The translations under genes and the position numbers were made by a program. Below the pieces are notes generated by a model. It was not told the origin of the DNA and made no database searches. It saw only the letters and a list, made by a program, of their open reading frames with translations. DNA of 64,000 bases from Sphingomonas sp. 3P27F8 (GTDB lineage: Bacteria; Pseudomonadota; Alphaproteobacteria; Sphingomonadales; Sphingomonadaceae), in the NCBI RefSeq assembly GCF_005502745.1, contig NZ_SCNL01000003.1:1-64000 (forward strand), written 5' to 3'. The number at the start of each line of letters is the position of its first letter. The stretch's first letter is position 1. Positions 36,117 to 45,316 of the stretch are shown here, in pieces.

Positions 36117-37742
36117 GTGAATGAACTCTCGACCTCGCTCGGCCTAGACGAACCGCCCCAGCCACAGCGCGGTGCGGACGCCTATCGCGTCCTGGCCCGC
36201 AAATACCGGCCGCAGACCTTTTCCGAGTTGATCGGGCAGGAGGCAATGGTGCGAACGCTGGAGAACGCGATCAAGCGTGACCGGATCGCCCACGCCTTTC
36301 TGCTGACGGGCGTACGCGGCGTTGGCAAGACTTCCACCGCGCGGCTTATCGCCAAGGCGCTCAACTGCATCGGCGAGGACGGGCAGGGCGGGGCGACGAT
36401 CGACCCGTGCGGCGTGTGCGAGCCGTGTCGCGCGATTGCCGAGGGGCGGCACATCGACGTGATCGAGATGGACGCCGCCAGCCACACCGGCATCGACGAC
36501 ATCCGCGAGATCATCGAGGCATCGCGATACGCCGCGGTTTCCGCGCGCTACAAGATATATATCATCGACGAGGTTCACATGCTGTCCAAGGCGGCCTTCA
36601 ACGGGCTGCTCAAGACGCTTGAGGAGCCGCCCGCGCATGTGAAATTCCTGTTTGCCACGACGGAGGTGAACAAGGTGCCCGTCACGGTGCTGTCGCGTTG
36701 CCAGCGGTTCGACCTTCGGCGGATACCGGCGGAGATGCTGGCAAATCATTTCACCCGCGTGTGCGAACGCGAGGGCGCGCAAGCCGAGCCCGAGGCGCTG
36801 GCGCTGATCGCGCGTGCGGCGGAAGGATCGGCGCGCGATGGGCTGTCGATCCTCGATCAGGCGATCGCGCACGCCGATCTCGAAGGCGGTGGGGTGAGCG
36901 CCGCGGCGGTGCGCGAGATGCTGGGCCTGTCGGATCGCGGCGCGGTTCGCGATCTGCTCGGATTGCTGCTGGCGGGCGATGCGCCGGCCGCGCTGGCGGC
37001 GCTGCGGCGGCAATATGATCTAGGGGTCGATCCGCAATCGGTTTTCCGCGCGCTGCTGGAGGCGGTGCACGGCGTAACGCTGGCGAAAGTGGGTGCGCCT
37101 GACGATCCGGCCCAGCCCGAAGTCGAGCGCGCCGCCTATCGCGAATGGGCGACGAAGCTCTCGTTCGCGATGCTCCACCGGCTCTGGCAGTTGCTGCTCA
37201 AGGGGCATGACGAGGTTGCCCGTGCGGCGATGCCGATCGAGACGGCCGAGATGGCGTTGCTGCGTGTCGTCCACGCCTCCACCTTGCCCGATCCCGGCGA
37301 ACTGGCGCGGCAGATCGCGGGCGGATCGATCCAGGTCAATGGCCCCGCAGCGGCTGCACCCGCGCCGGTGCAGCCCGCGCCGAACGAGTTTGCCGGCTTG
37401 ATGGCGCTGCTCGAGGATCGCGGGCATCACGCGCTTTATCACCGGCTGCGCAGCGGCGGGCGGCTGGTGCGCATCGCGCATGGCGAGATCGCCTTCAGCG
37501 GTTCACGTCCGCTATCCGCCGACACGCTGAGCGAGTTCGCGCAGGTGCTGAAGGCGGAAACCGGGCGCGCGTGGAAGGTCGCCCTGGTGGACGAGCCGGG
37601 CGCGCCGACGATGAAGGAGGCGGATGATGCCGCCGAAGAAGCCGCGCGACAGGCGATTCTCGACACGCCGATCGTCGCGGCGGCGCGCATCGCCTTTCCC
37701 GACGCCGAACTTATCGAATGGCCCAAACGGAGCATGATGTGA
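36117..37742 (+). CDS. dnaX: DNA polymerase III subunits gamma and tau
   Basis: The clamp-loader ATPase. From a GTG at 36,117 it has 541 residues. Y-R-V-L-A-R-K-Y-R-P-Q-T-F starts the AAA+ domain, Walker A is G-V-R-G-V-G-K-T-S-T, zinc ligands lie in C...C-G-V-C-E-P-C-R, and Walker B/sensor motifs I-I-D-E-V-H-M-L-S and E-E-P-P follow. Domain V resembles tau but is shorter than in E. coli. I saw no clear slippery frameshift heptamer, so whether gamma is made is open. Confidence 0.95.
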   Translation: MNELSTSLGLDEPPQPQRGADAYRVLARKYRPQTFSELIGQEAMVRTLENAIKRDRIAHAFLLTGVRGVGKTSTARLIAKALNCIGEDGQGGATIDPCGVCEPCRAIAEGRHIDVIEMDAASHTGIDDIREIIEASRYAAVSARYKIYIIDEVHMLSKAAFNGLLKTLEEPPAHVKFLFATTEVNKVPVTVLSRCQRFDLRRIPAEMLANHFTRVCEREGAQAEPEALALIARAAEGSARDGLSILDQAIAHADLEGGGVSAAAVREMLGLSDRGAVRDLLGLLLAGDAPAALAALRRQYDLGVDPQSVFRALLEAVHGVTLAKVGAPDDPAQPEVERAAYREWATKLSFAMLHRLWQLLLKGHDEVARAAMPIETAEMALLRVVHASTLPDPGELARQIAGGSIQVNGPAAAAPAPVQPAPNEFAGLMALLEDRGHHALYHRLRSGGRLVRIAHGEIAFSGSRPLSADTLSEFAQVLKAETGRAWKVALVDEPGAPTMKEADDAAEEAARQAILDTPIVAAARIAFPDAELIEWPKRSMM

Positions 37743-38062
37743 AAGACTTGAACGACATTCTTGCCATGGCGCAGAACGTGCAGAACGAGCTGACCAAGGC
37801 ACAGGAGAGCCTCGACACGATCGAGGTCGAGGGGGCTGCCGGTGGCGGGCTCGTCAAGGTGAAGGCATCGGCCAAGGGCCGTATCATCGCCGTGACGATC
37901 GATGAATCGCTGCTCCAGCCATCCGAAAAGCAGATGGTGGAAGATCTCGTCGCGGCCGCGCTCAACGACGCGCGTGCGAAGGCCGATGCGGCGTCGTCGG
38001 CTGAAATGTCGAAGATGACGAGCGGCCTGCCGCTGCCCCCGGGCTTCAAGCTGCCGTTCTGA
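37739..38062 (+). CDS. ybaB: YbaB/EbfC family nucleoid-associated protein
   Basis: A 107-residue DNA-binding protein. From a GTG at 37,739 it reads M-K-D-L-N-D-I-L-A-M-A-Q, the usual YbaB start, and overlaps the dnaX stop by 4 bases. An in-frame ATG at 37,718 inside dnaX would add seven residues. E-G-A-A-G-G-G-L-V-K-V-K-A-S is the central beta region and P-G-F-K-L-P-F the conserved end. dnaX-ybaB-recR is the classic order; here recR has moved to 16,355. Confidence 0.93.
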   Translation: MKDLNDILAMAQNVQNELTKAQESLDTIEVEGAAGGGLVKVKASAKGRIIAVTIDESLLQPSEKQMVEDLVAAALNDARAKADAASSAEMSKMTSGLPLPPGFKLPF

Positions 38063-38073
38063 TATGGCTCATG

Positions 38074-38106
38074 ACCGGCGCGGCGTGTGACATCGCCCGC
38101 GCCGGT
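38074..38106. terminator. Terminator-like hairpin between convergent genes
   Basis: A perfect 10-bp GC-rich inverted repeat (38,074-38,083 with 38,097-38,106, loop of 13) sits between ybaB and the convergent DUF3617 gene. It lacks a T run. Confidence 0.55.
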
Positions 38107-38115
38107 CGATGACGA

Positions 38116-38667
38116 TCAGCTTGCCGCGGGCGTGCAATCGCCGATGCGCGCGCCTTTTATCTTGGTCTTGGTGGTGATCGACTGATCCTGAATGTGCGCG
38201 CTGGTCTCGCTCACCAGATCGTAGCTCTTGCTGCCGAAATCGCCCGTGATCTTGCTCTGGATCTTGCTGGCCGGGCCTGCCGGGCCGCCCTGGCAGGTCA
38301 TCTGCGCGTCGAGCTTGCCGCCCTTGATCGCGAAACTGTCGTAGCGGCAGGATTTCATGCCCTTGCCGCCAAGCAAATCTTCCGGCGGACGTTCGGCCTG
38401 CTCCTTCGTGACGCAACTTTCCGCCGTCTGCTTGCCCGTTGCCGACAGTTGCCGCTTCATCGCGTCGGCGACTTGCGCGGGGGCGTTGGCGATCTCGACC
38501 GAATCGACCGACACCTCGGTCCGCCATTTGCCGGGCTCCATGCGGATCATGCTGTTTGCCGCGCTCGCGACCTCGGCCACGGATGCATTTTCGGCTTTGA
38601 ACTCCGGCTTCTTGTCGCACCCGGCGAGGATGAGCGGAATTAGCGCCGCCGCATAGAACAGTTTCAT
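38116..38667 (-). CDS. DUF3617 family lipoprotein
   Basis: A 183-residue protein with a lipoprotein signal: hydrophobic stretch ending L-I-L-A-G-C. M-E-P-G-K-W-R-T-E-V near residue 45 and several Cys pairs match DUF3617, a periplasmic or outer-membrane-associated family of unknown function. The ATG at 38,667 is preferred because a G-G-G-A-G lies nine bases before it; an ATG three codons earlier lies directly on that site. It is convergent with ybaB. Confidence 0.8.
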   Translation of the reverse strand: MKLFYAAALIPLILAGCDKKPEFKAENASVAEVASAANSMIRMEPGKWRTEVSVDSVEIANAPAQVADAMKRQLSATGKQTAESCVTKEQAERPPEDLLGGKGMKSCRYDSFAIKGGKLDAQMTCQGGPAGPASKIQSKITGDFGSKSYDLVSETSAHIQDQSITTKTKIKGARIGDCTPAAS

Positions 38668-38764
38668 CGTATCCATCTCCCGCGTGTTCCCGACGTGGCT
38701 CGTTTGCTCGCCAGTCAGCCCTCAACGCGCGCGATCGGCCGGGTATCCGTTCGGCTGATTTCAA

Positions 38765-39442
38765 TTATCTCAGACAGCTATCTAGGCCATTGCGCCGCAC
38801 GACTCCGACGTAGCGGGCGAGCGCATTGCCATGGCGCCGGACGAAGCCGCCGGGATCGACCGCCTCCCGCTTCTTCGGCAGCGGCAGTACGGCCGCGATC
38901 CGGGCGGCCTCCAGCGGGGTGAGATGGCTGGCGGAATGGTTGAAGTAACGCATCGCCCCGGCCTCCGCACCATAGGTGCCGATGCCCGTTTCAGCGACGT
39001 TGAGATACATTTCCATGATCCGCCGCTTGCCCCAGATCGCCTCGATCAGCGCGGTGAACCAGGCCTCGAACGCCTTGCGGACATAGCCGCCGCCTTGAAT
39101 CAGGAAAACATTCTTCGCGGTCTGCTGGCTGATCGTCGATCCGCCGCGGATGCGACCGCCCTCCGCGTTGCGATAAGCGGCGCCGGCGATCGCCCGGAAA
39201 TCGAAACCGTGGTGGGAACAGAAACGCGCATCCTCGCCCGCGATCGCGGCGCGCGCCATGTTGGGATCGATCCGGTCAAGCGAACGCCATTGCTTGCTGA
39301 TCGAGTGGCCGGACAGCAGATCACCCAGCATCGTGAACGTGATCGGCGCCGGTACGAAGCGCAGGATGACCACCCAGAGCACGGATATGCCGACGAACCA
39401 GATAGCGATCTTGCCGCCGATGCGAAGGATGCGAGCGATCAT
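38765..39442 (-). CDS. mtgA: Monofunctional peptidoglycan glycosyltransferase
   Basis: A 225-residue GT51 enzyme that polymerises lipid II. One N-terminal membrane helix (about 8-30) precedes the catalytic domain: A-G-E-D-A-R-F-C-S-H-H-G-F-D with the catalytic Glu, G-G-S-T-I-S-Q-Q-T-A-K-N, K-R-R-I-M-E-M-Y-L-N and G-A-E-A-G-A. No transpeptidase domain follows, defining MtgA. It is 57 bases downstream of rpoH on the same strand. Confidence 0.95.
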   Translation of the reverse strand: MIARILRIGGKIAIWFVGISVLWVVILRFVPAPITFTMLGDLLSGHSISKQWRSLDRIDPNMARAAIAGEDARFCSHHGFDFRAIAGAAYRNAEGGRIRGGSTISQQTAKNVFLIQGGGYVRKAFEAWFTALIEAIWGKRRIMEMYLNVAETGIGTYGAEAGAMRYFNHSASHLTPLEAARIAAVLPLPKKREAVDPGGFVRRHGNALARYVGVVRRNGLDSCLR

Positions 39443-39499
39443 ATTCCCGTCGTTAGCCGAGCAACATGATCGCCAGCAATGCCCCGTCGCCGACCGGTC

Positions 39500-40402
39500 T
39501 CAGGCGGGGAGCAGACGCTTCTCGCCGGCCAGCCGCATCATCGCTTTCTGCAGCTTTTCGAAGGCGCGTACCTCGATCTGGCGCACGCGCTCGCGGCTGA
39601 CGCCATAGACCTGCGAGAGTTCTTCCAGCGTCTTGGGATCGTCCGTAAGGCGGCGCTCGGTGAGGATGTACTTTTCGCGGTCGTTGAGGTCATCCATCGC
39701 CGAAACCAGCATATCGTGCCGCACATCCGCTTCCTGGGCGTCAGCCACCACCGTGTCCTGAAGCGGCGAATCGTCGGCAAGCCAATCCTGCCACTGGCCC
39801 TCGCCATCTTCGCGCATCGGCACGTTGAGGCTGGTGTCGCCGCCCATCGCCATGCGACGGTTCATGCTGACCACGTCCGCTTCGGACACGCCCAGATCAG
39901 TCGCGATCTTGGTCAGATCCTCAGGGCGAAGATCGCCATCCTCGAATGCATCGAGGCGGGCCTTCATCCGGCGCAGGTTGAAGAACAGCTTCTTCTGCGC
40001 GGCCGTCGTGCCCATCTTCACCAGGCTCCACGAGCGCAAGATGAATTCCTGGATCGAGGCCCTGATCCACCACATCGCATAGGTGGCGAGGCGGAACCCG
40101 CGATCGGGCTCGAACTTCTTCACGCCCTGCATCAGGCCGATATTGCCCTCCGAGATCAGCTCGCTGACGGGGAGGCCATAGCCGCGATAGCCCATCGCGA
40201 TCTTAGCGACGAGGCGCAGATGCGACGTGACGAGCTGGGCAGCAGCCTCGGTATCGCCATGCTCCTGAAAACGCTTGGCGAGCATATATTCCTGCTCGGG
40301 GGCCAGAATGGGGAATTTCTTGATCTCGGCCAGATAGCGGTTGAGGCTCTGCTCCCCACCGAGCGCAGGGATCGTCGCTGGGACGTTGCTGCGGTTTGCC
40401 AT
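39500..40402 (-). CDS. rpoH: Heat-shock sigma factor RpoH (sigma-32)
   Basis: A 300-residue sigma-70 family factor. Region 2 shows S-E-G-N-I-G-L-M and Y-A-M-W-W-I-R-A-S-I-Q-E-F-I; the RpoH box Q-K-K-L-F-F-N-L-R distinguishes sigma-32. Region 4 with the HTH ends in S-R-E-R-V-R-Q-I-E-V-R-A-F-E-K-L. It directs heat-shock transcription. The 65-base upstream gap has a purine-rich Shine-Dalgarno and a T-A-T-A-G-like element, but no clear thermosensor fold that I can support. Confidence 0.96.
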   Translation of the reverse strand: MANRSNVPATIPALGGEQSLNRYLAEIKKFPILAPEQEYMLAKRFQEHGDTEAAAQLVTSHLRLVAKIAMGYRGYGLPVSELISEGNIGLMQGVKKFEPDRGFRLATYAMWWIRASIQEFILRSWSLVKMGTTAAQKKLFFNLRRMKARLDAFEDGDLRPEDLTKIATDLGVSEADVVSMNRRMAMGGDTSLNVPMREDGEGQWQDWLADDSPLQDTVVADAQEADVRHDMLVSAMDDLNDREKYILTERRLTDDPKTLEELSQVYGVSRERVRQIEVRAFEKLQKAMMRLAGEKRLLPA

Positions 40403-40467
40403 GATCGTTACCCTTTCCCTTTCCCGGAAAGTCGCGGCCCCAAACGGGTGTCGCGTCGTTTCCCGAA

Positions 40468-41418
40468 CTATACGTTGAGCTGAATGAACAGTTCCTGCAT
40501 GTCAGCAGGCATTGCACTTTCGAACGACAAAGCGTTTCTTGTTATAGGATGAATGAACCCCAGGCGGGCCGCGTGCAAGGCCTGGCGGCGGAAACCGAGC
40601 GTTTCCAGGATCGCGCGATGCGCCTGTTTCGTCCGGCCATAGACGGGATCGCCGAGCAGCGCATGGCCCAGCGACGCCATATGCACGCGGACCTGATGCG
40701 TTCGCCCGGTTTCGAGGCGGCATTCCACCAGCGCGGCATCGCGGTTGAGGCGCTCGACCGTTCTGTAATGCGTCACCGCACGTTTGCCGCCGCTGACGAT
40801 CGCGATCTTCTTGCGGTTCTGCGGGCTGCGCGCCAGCGGCGCATCGACGGTTCCGGCGGGCGGCATGGGTTGGCCCGAGACGATCGCGAGATAGCGGCGA
40901 TCGATCGAATGGTCGGCGAACTGCTTCGCCAGCCCCTCGTGCGTCCGATCCGTCTTCGCGGCGACCATCAGGCCGGAGGTGTCCTTGTCGATCCGGTGGA
41001 CAATGCCCGGCCGCGCTACCCCGCCGATCCCCGAGAGCGATCCCTTGCAGTGATGCAGCAATGCGTTGACCAACGTGCCGTCGAGATTGCCGGCGGCGGG
41101 ATGGACGACCAGCCCGGCCGGCTTGTCGATGACGATTAGGTGTTCATCTTCGAACGTGACGACGAGCGGGATATCCTGCGCTTCATTATGCGCCGGCACG
41201 GGATCGGGAATGGTGATGGCGAACATCTCGCCAGCCGCGGCCTTTCGCGCCGGCTCGCGGACCAGTTGACCGTCGCGAGAAACCTTGCCGCCCGCGATCA
41301 GCACCTTCAGCCGCTCACGCGACAGGGTGGGAACAGCCTCCGCGAGTGCACGATCCAGGCGCCAGCCGGCTGCCGCCGCCGTGATCGTCGCTTGAATAAC
41401 GGAAGTCCCCCGGTGCAT
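40468..41418 (-). CDS. rluD: 23S rRNA pseudouridine synthase RluD family
   Basis: A 316-residue enzyme making pseudouridine in helix 69 region uridines of 23S rRNA. An N-terminal S4 domain (about 15-75; R-L-D-R-A-L-A) precedes the catalytic domain with H-R-I-D-K-D-T-S-G-L containing the Asp nucleophile, R-Y-L-A-I-V and G-R-T-H-Q-V-R-V-H. The assignment to RluD rather than RluC is by motif resemblance. It is divergent from the JAMM gene with only 10 bases between starts. Confidence 0.9.
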   Translation of the reverse strand: MHRGTSVIQATITAAAAGWRLDRALAEAVPTLSRERLKVLIAGGKVSRDGQLVREPARKAAAGEMFAITIPDPVPAHNEAQDIPLVVTFEDEHLIVIDKPAGLVVHPAAGNLDGTLVNALLHHCKGSLSGIGGVARPGIVHRIDKDTSGLMVAAKTDRTHEGLAKQFADHSIDRRYLAIVSGQPMPPAGTVDAPLARSPQNRKKIAIVSGGKRAVTHYRTVERLNRDAALVECRLETGRTHQVRVHMASLGHALLGDPVYGRTKQAHRAILETLGFRRQALHAARLGFIHPITRNALSFESAMPADMQELFIQLNV

Positions 41419-41428
41419 TGTGTCTTAG

Positions 41429-41839
41429 ATGGATAGTACGCTCATGATTTCAAGATCGCTGCTCGCACAACTCGCCGCGGAAGCGGGGGCGAGCGGCGAG
41501 GAAATATGCGGGCTTATCCTGCAACCGCGGAATGGCGGAATCAGCCTGCTGCGATGCGCGAACGTGCATCCACAACCGGCCGCCCGGTTCGAACTCGATC
41601 CTGTAGCGTTGCTGGCGGCGCATCGCGCGGCGCGGGCGAGCGGCGATGCAGTGATCGGCCACTATCATTCGCACCCGTCGGGTGACGCCATGCCATCGCT
41701 TACCGACGCGGCGAGCGCGGCGCCTGACGGGGCGGTCTGGCTGATCGTGGGGCGAGGTGGCGAGGCGCGGGCGTGGCGTGCCGTGCACGATGGAGCGGTG
41801 CATGGTCGCTTCGATCCGCTGGTGATCGTTGCGGACTAG
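41429..41839 (+). CDS. JAMM/MPN domain metalloprotease (M67 family)
   Basis: A 136-residue JAB/MPN-fold protein. The early E-E-I-C-G-L supplies the conserved Glu, and G-H-Y-H-S-H-P-S-G-D-A-M-P-S-L-T-D carries the JAMM zinc ligands (two His and Asp). Bacterial stand-alone members act on isopeptide or sulfur-carrier fusion bonds, e.g. in cysteine synthesis or thio-cofactor maturation; the substrate here is unknown. An in-frame ATG at 41,444 is an alternative start. chpT follows after 70 bases. Confidence 0.85.
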   Translation: MDSTLMISRSLLAQLAAEAGASGEEICGLILQPRNGGISLLRCANVHPQPAARFELDPVALLAAHRAARASGDAVIGHYHSHPSGDAMPSLTDAASAAPDGAVWLIVGRGGEARAWRAVHDGAVHGRFDPLVIVAD

Positions 41840-41909
41840 ACTTGCGCGCGAGTCCGCGCTTCGCCAATACGCGGGCGGCGGCACTTATGCGTGCCTGGAG
41901 GGGACCTAT

Positions 41910-42554
41910 ATGACGATCAGCCCGGTCGATTTCGCCAGCCTGCTCTGCTCGCGGCTGTGCCACGACCTGCTGTCGCCGGTAGGGGCGCTCAACAACGGCC
42001 TGGAATTGCTGGCGGACGAAACAGATCCGGCGATGCGCGAGCGCTGTCTGGAGCTGCTGAACGACAGCGCGCGGGCTTCTGCGAACAAGCTCAAATTCTT
42101 CCGGCTGGCGTTCGGCGCCGCCGGCGGTTTCGGGGATATGGTCGACACGCGCGAGGCGAAGGTCGCGATCGAGGGGCTGCTGGGGGACAACAAGCGGCTG
42201 GAGCTGCAATGGCTGGTCGAGGAAGCCGAACTACCCAAAACCGCGATCAAGGTGCTGCTGAACCTTGCGATGATCGCCGGCGACGCATTGGTGCGCGGCG
42301 GCACGCTGGCGATCGGCGGAGAGAATAACGCCGGGGTAATCGAGATCGTGCTGAAGGCGGAGGGGCCGCGCGTCATCCTTGACGACGAGCTGCGGCTGAC
42401 ATTGCTCGACGGCGCCGACGGGCGCGAGATCACGCCGCGCGGCGCGGCGGCCTATCTTGTCCATTCGCTCGTCACCGAAACCGGCGGGTCGGTGCAGGTG
42501 AGTGCGCCGTCGGAGAATGTGCTCCTGTTCGGCGCGGCGCTCAACGGCCGGTAA
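41910..42554 (+). CDS. chpT: Histidine phosphotransferase ChpT
   Basis: A 214-residue phosphotransferase relaying phosphate from CckA to CtrA and CpdR. The DHp helix has C-S-R-L-C-H-D-L-L-S-P-V-G-A-L-N-N-G with H18 as acceptor; the rest is an ATPase-like fold with no ATP-binding G boxes, as known for ChpT. The start at 41,910 follows a strong G-G-A-G-G-G-G site; the open frame extends upstream. It sits 39 bases before cheA, which ties this cell-cycle relay component to the chemotaxis operon. CckA is encoded at 7,184. Confidence 0.93.
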   Translation: MTISPVDFASLLCSRLCHDLLSPVGALNNGLELLADETDPAMRERCLELLNDSARASANKLKFFRLAFGAAGGFGDMVDTREAKVAIEGLLGDNKRLELQWLVEEAELPKTAIKVLLNLAMIAGDALVRGGTLAIGGENNAGVIEIVLKAEGPRVILDDELRLTLLDGADGREITPRGAAAYLVHSLVTETGGSVQVSAPSENVLLFGAALNGR

Positions 42555-42593
42555 ACGCTGATTTAACTGTCAGCGGTGCACAGCTACCGCGAC

Positions 42594-44894
42594 ATGGAAG
42601 ACCTGCTGCCGGAATTCATCGCCGAAACCCGCGAATCGCTGGAAGCGATCGCGGGCGAGATCGTCGCGTGGGAAGCCGATCCGGCCGATAGCGCCCGGCT
42701 CGATTCGATCTTTCGCTTTGTGCACACCGTAAAGGGCAGTTGCGGTTTCCTGGATCTGCCCCGGGTCGGCCGCCTCAGCCATGCGGCGGAGGATGTGCTG
42801 GCGGCGGTCCGCTCGGGCGAGCGGTTGCCGGATCGCGGGCTGGTCAACGCCGTGCTCTCCATCGTCGATCGCATCGGCGAGATCGTGGAGGCGATCGATG
42901 CAGGCGTCGCGCTTGATGACAGCGGCGAGGACGCGCTGATCGCTGCGCTTGATGGGGGGGACGGGAATGGTGTGGACGATTTCGACGCGGACGGTGTCGC
43001 GCTGATCGCCCAACCCACGATGCTCGCCGCTCGCGGGCAGACCCGCAGCATCCGCCTGTCGGTCGATCTGCTCGACCGCATGATGAACGGTGTGTCGGAG
43101 ATGGTGTTGGCGCGCAACGAACTGGCGCGCCGATTGCGGGACAGCGGGGAGGAACTGGTCGGTTCCACGCTCGATCGCCTGTCACAGACGGTGGCCGATC
43201 TGCGCGACACGGTGACGCGCACGCGGATGCAGACCGTCGATGCGCTGTTCTCGGCGCTCCCCCGCGTCGTGCGGGATACGGCCGCCGCACTTGGCAAGCA
43301 GGTGTCGCTGTCGATCGATGGCGGCGATGTGGAGCTGGATCGCGAGATGATCGAGCTGCTGCGCGATCCACTGGTTCACATGGTCCGCAACGCCCTGGAT
43401 CACGGCCTCGAAACCCCCGCCGAGCGCCGCAGGGCAGGAAAGCGCGAGACCGGGCGGCTCACCGTCTCGGCGCGGCAATCGGGTAATCGCATCCTGGTGG
43501 AGATTGCGGACGATGGGCGCGGGATCGATACGAACCTGTTGCTGGCGCGCGCGCTGGCGAAGAACCCCTCGCGCGATGCGGAACTTCGCGCGCTGGGCGA
43601 GCGCGGGCGGCTTGATCTGATCTTCGAGCCGGGTTTGTCGAGCCGCGATGTCGTGACCGAAACCTCCGGGCGCGGCGTCGGCATGGATGTCGTGCGGACC
43701 AACGTGGAGCAGATCGGCGGGCGGATCGCGATTGCCAACAATCCCGGTCGCGGGCTGAGTATCACGCTTGAAGTGCCGCTGACGCTGGCGATCCTGTCGG
43801 CGGTGATTGTCGAGGCAGGCGGCCAGGCGTTCGCGCTGCCGCGTCAGGCCGTCGACGAGATCGTGTCCGCGCGCGCGAACGTGGTGCGGATCGATGCGAT
43901 CGGCGAGGGGCGGGTCGCCACGATCCGCGAGCGTCAGTTGCCGCTGGTCGCGCTCGATCGGCTGCTCGGCCTGCCGCATCGCCCGCCCGCGCTGTTGATC
44001 GTGGTGGATGTGCCTGGCGGCGCCTACGCGCTTGCCGTCGATACGGTAATCGATACCGAGGAGCTCGTCATCAAGCCCGCAGCGCCCGCGGTGATGCGCG
44101 CAGGCGTCTATGCCGGACAGAGCCTGCCGGACAGTGGACGTCCGATGCTGCTGCTCGACGCTGCCGGCATCGCGACGGTTGCCGGGCTGCAGTTCTCCGC
44201 GATCGAGCGCGAAGAAGCGCTCGCCGCCGCTCCTCTCGGCGAGGAAGGTATCCAGGCCTTGCTGTTTCACGATATCGACGGACGGCGCCGCGCGATCGCC
44301 CTGGCGGCGGTCAACCGGATCGAGGCGCTGCCGCGCGAGGCGATCCACGAGGCGGCAGGCCAGTGGTGGATGACCGCCGGCGGCCAGGCGATCGGGCTGG
44401 TCTGCGCGGTTCCGCCCCGCGCGGCCGAACCGGGATGGTCGGCGCTGCGACTGAACGAGGAACTGGGTGCGCTCGCCTATCCCGTGCGCGAGGCGCTCGA
44501 TATCGTCACGCTGCCGGCGGAGATTTCGCCGGCGTCGGTTCCCGGCGTGATCGCGGGTGTCGTGATGCTGGATGGCCAGCCGGTCGAACTGATCGACCCG
44601 CTGGTACTGACCGAGAGCGCCCTTAACGCGCGACGCGCGCCGATCTGCCTGCTGCGCGGGCCCGAAGCGGGCTGGATGGAAATATTCCTCAAGCCCTCGA
44701 TCGAGGCGGCCGGTTATCGGGTCGTGCGCCGTCTGGTGGAGGGAGAAACACCCGACGTCATAGTCGCCATGGACGGTGACGAGGCGGCTGGCGGTGACGC
44801 TGCCCGCGTGCTTCGACTGGGCCGCACGCCGGCCGACCCGCTTTACCGTTATGATCGTGCCGCTCTGCTCACCGCGCTGGAGAAAGCCGCATGA
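42594..44894 (+). CDS. cheA: Chemotaxis histidine kinase CheA (variant architecture)
   Basis: A 766-residue CheA from the ATG at 42,594 (a GTG at 42,576 adds six residues). Hpt domain (1-105) with H44 in H-T-V-K-G-S-C-G; no CheY/CheB-binding P2 domain is apparent before the dimerisation helices (about 150-215). The HATPase shows H-M-V-R-N-A-L-D-H-G, D-D-G-R-G-I-D and G-R-G-V-G-M-D-V-V. Two CheW-like modules (about 395-530 and 550-675) are followed by a C-terminal receiver-like segment lacking the usual acceptor Asp. It is coupled to cheW by ATGA. Confidence 0.92.
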   Translation: MEDLLPEFIAETRESLEAIAGEIVAWEADPADSARLDSIFRFVHTVKGSCGFLDLPRVGRLSHAAEDVLAAVRSGERLPDRGLVNAVLSIVDRIGEIVEAIDAGVALDDSGEDALIAALDGGDGNGVDDFDADGVALIAQPTMLAARGQTRSIRLSVDLLDRMMNGVSEMVLARNELARRLRDSGEELVGSTLDRLSQTVADLRDTVTRTRMQTVDALFSALPRVVRDTAAALGKQVSLSIDGGDVELDREMIELLRDPLVHMVRNALDHGLETPAERRRAGKRETGRLTVSARQSGNRILVEIADDGRGIDTNLLLARALAKNPSRDAELRALGERGRLDLIFEPGLSSRDVVTETSGRGVGMDVVRTNVEQIGGRIAIANNPGRGLSITLEVPLTLAILSAVIVEAGGQAFALPRQAVDEIVSARANVVRIDAIGEGRVATIRERQLPLVALDRLLGLPHRPPALLIVVDVPGGAYALAVDTVIDTEELVIKPAAPAVMRAGVYAGQSLPDSGRPMLLLDAAGIATVAGLQFSAIEREEALAAAPLGEEGIQALLFHDIDGRRRAIALAAVNRIEALPREAIHEAAGQWWMTAGGQAIGLVCAVPPRAAEPGWSALRLNEELGALAYPVREALDIVTLPAEISPASVPGVIAGVVMLDGQPVELIDPLVLTESALNARRAPICLLRGPEAGWMEIFLKPSIEAAGYRVVRRLVEGETPDVIVAMDGDEAAGGDAARVLRLGRTPADPLYRYDRAALLTALEKAA

Positions 44895-45316
44895 CCGACA
44901 GCGACCTCCACCTGATCGGCTATCTCGGCGGCCGTGGAGTATTGTTCAACGCGGCGCAGGTCGAGGCCGTGGTCGATGTGGGTGAGATCGTCCCGGCGCC
45001 CGGCGCGGCGCCTGCGGTGCGCGGATTGACTGCACTGCGCAGCCGGGTGGTGACGGTGATCGATACCTGGCAGGTGCTCGGGCTGCCCGCGCCGGTCGAA
45101 CCGCGCAATCGCGCGGTGACGACCTCGGTAGACGGGCAGCTTTACGCGGTGCTGCTCGATGGCATGGAGGACGTCGCGCCGGTGGAGATCGCGCCGCTCG
45201 CGTCCGGCGTCGCGGTCGGCGATCACTGGGCTCAGGTGGCTGCCGGATCGGCCGTGCGTGACGGCGAACCGATGCTGGTGGTGGACTTGCCCCGCCTGGT
45301 TTCACGCGTCGTGTGA
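44891..45316 (+). CDS. cheW: Chemotaxis coupling protein CheW
   Basis: A 141-residue CheW that links receptors to CheA. L-F-N-A-A-Q-V-E-A-V-V-D-V starts the first SH3-like subdomain, V-R-G-L-T-A-L-R-S-R-V-V-T-V-I-D contains the conserved R-G motif, and L-V-V-D-L-P-R-L ends the fold. The start overlaps the cheA stop. A 64-base gap to cheY contains a CtrA-like box. No receptor (MCP) gene lies within the window. Confidence 0.92.
   Translation: MTDSDLHLIGYLGGRGVLFNAAQVEAVVDVGEIVPAPGAAPAVRGLTALRSRVVTVIDTWQVLGLPAPVEPRNRAVTTSVDGQLYAVLLDGMEDVAPVEIAPLASGVAVGDHWAQVAAGSAVRDGEPMLVVDLPRLVSRVV

Noticed and set aside
36117..37742. Programmed frameshift in dnaX producing gamma
   Set aside because: I could not find an A-rich slippery heptamer followed by a strong stem, so the claim is not supported.
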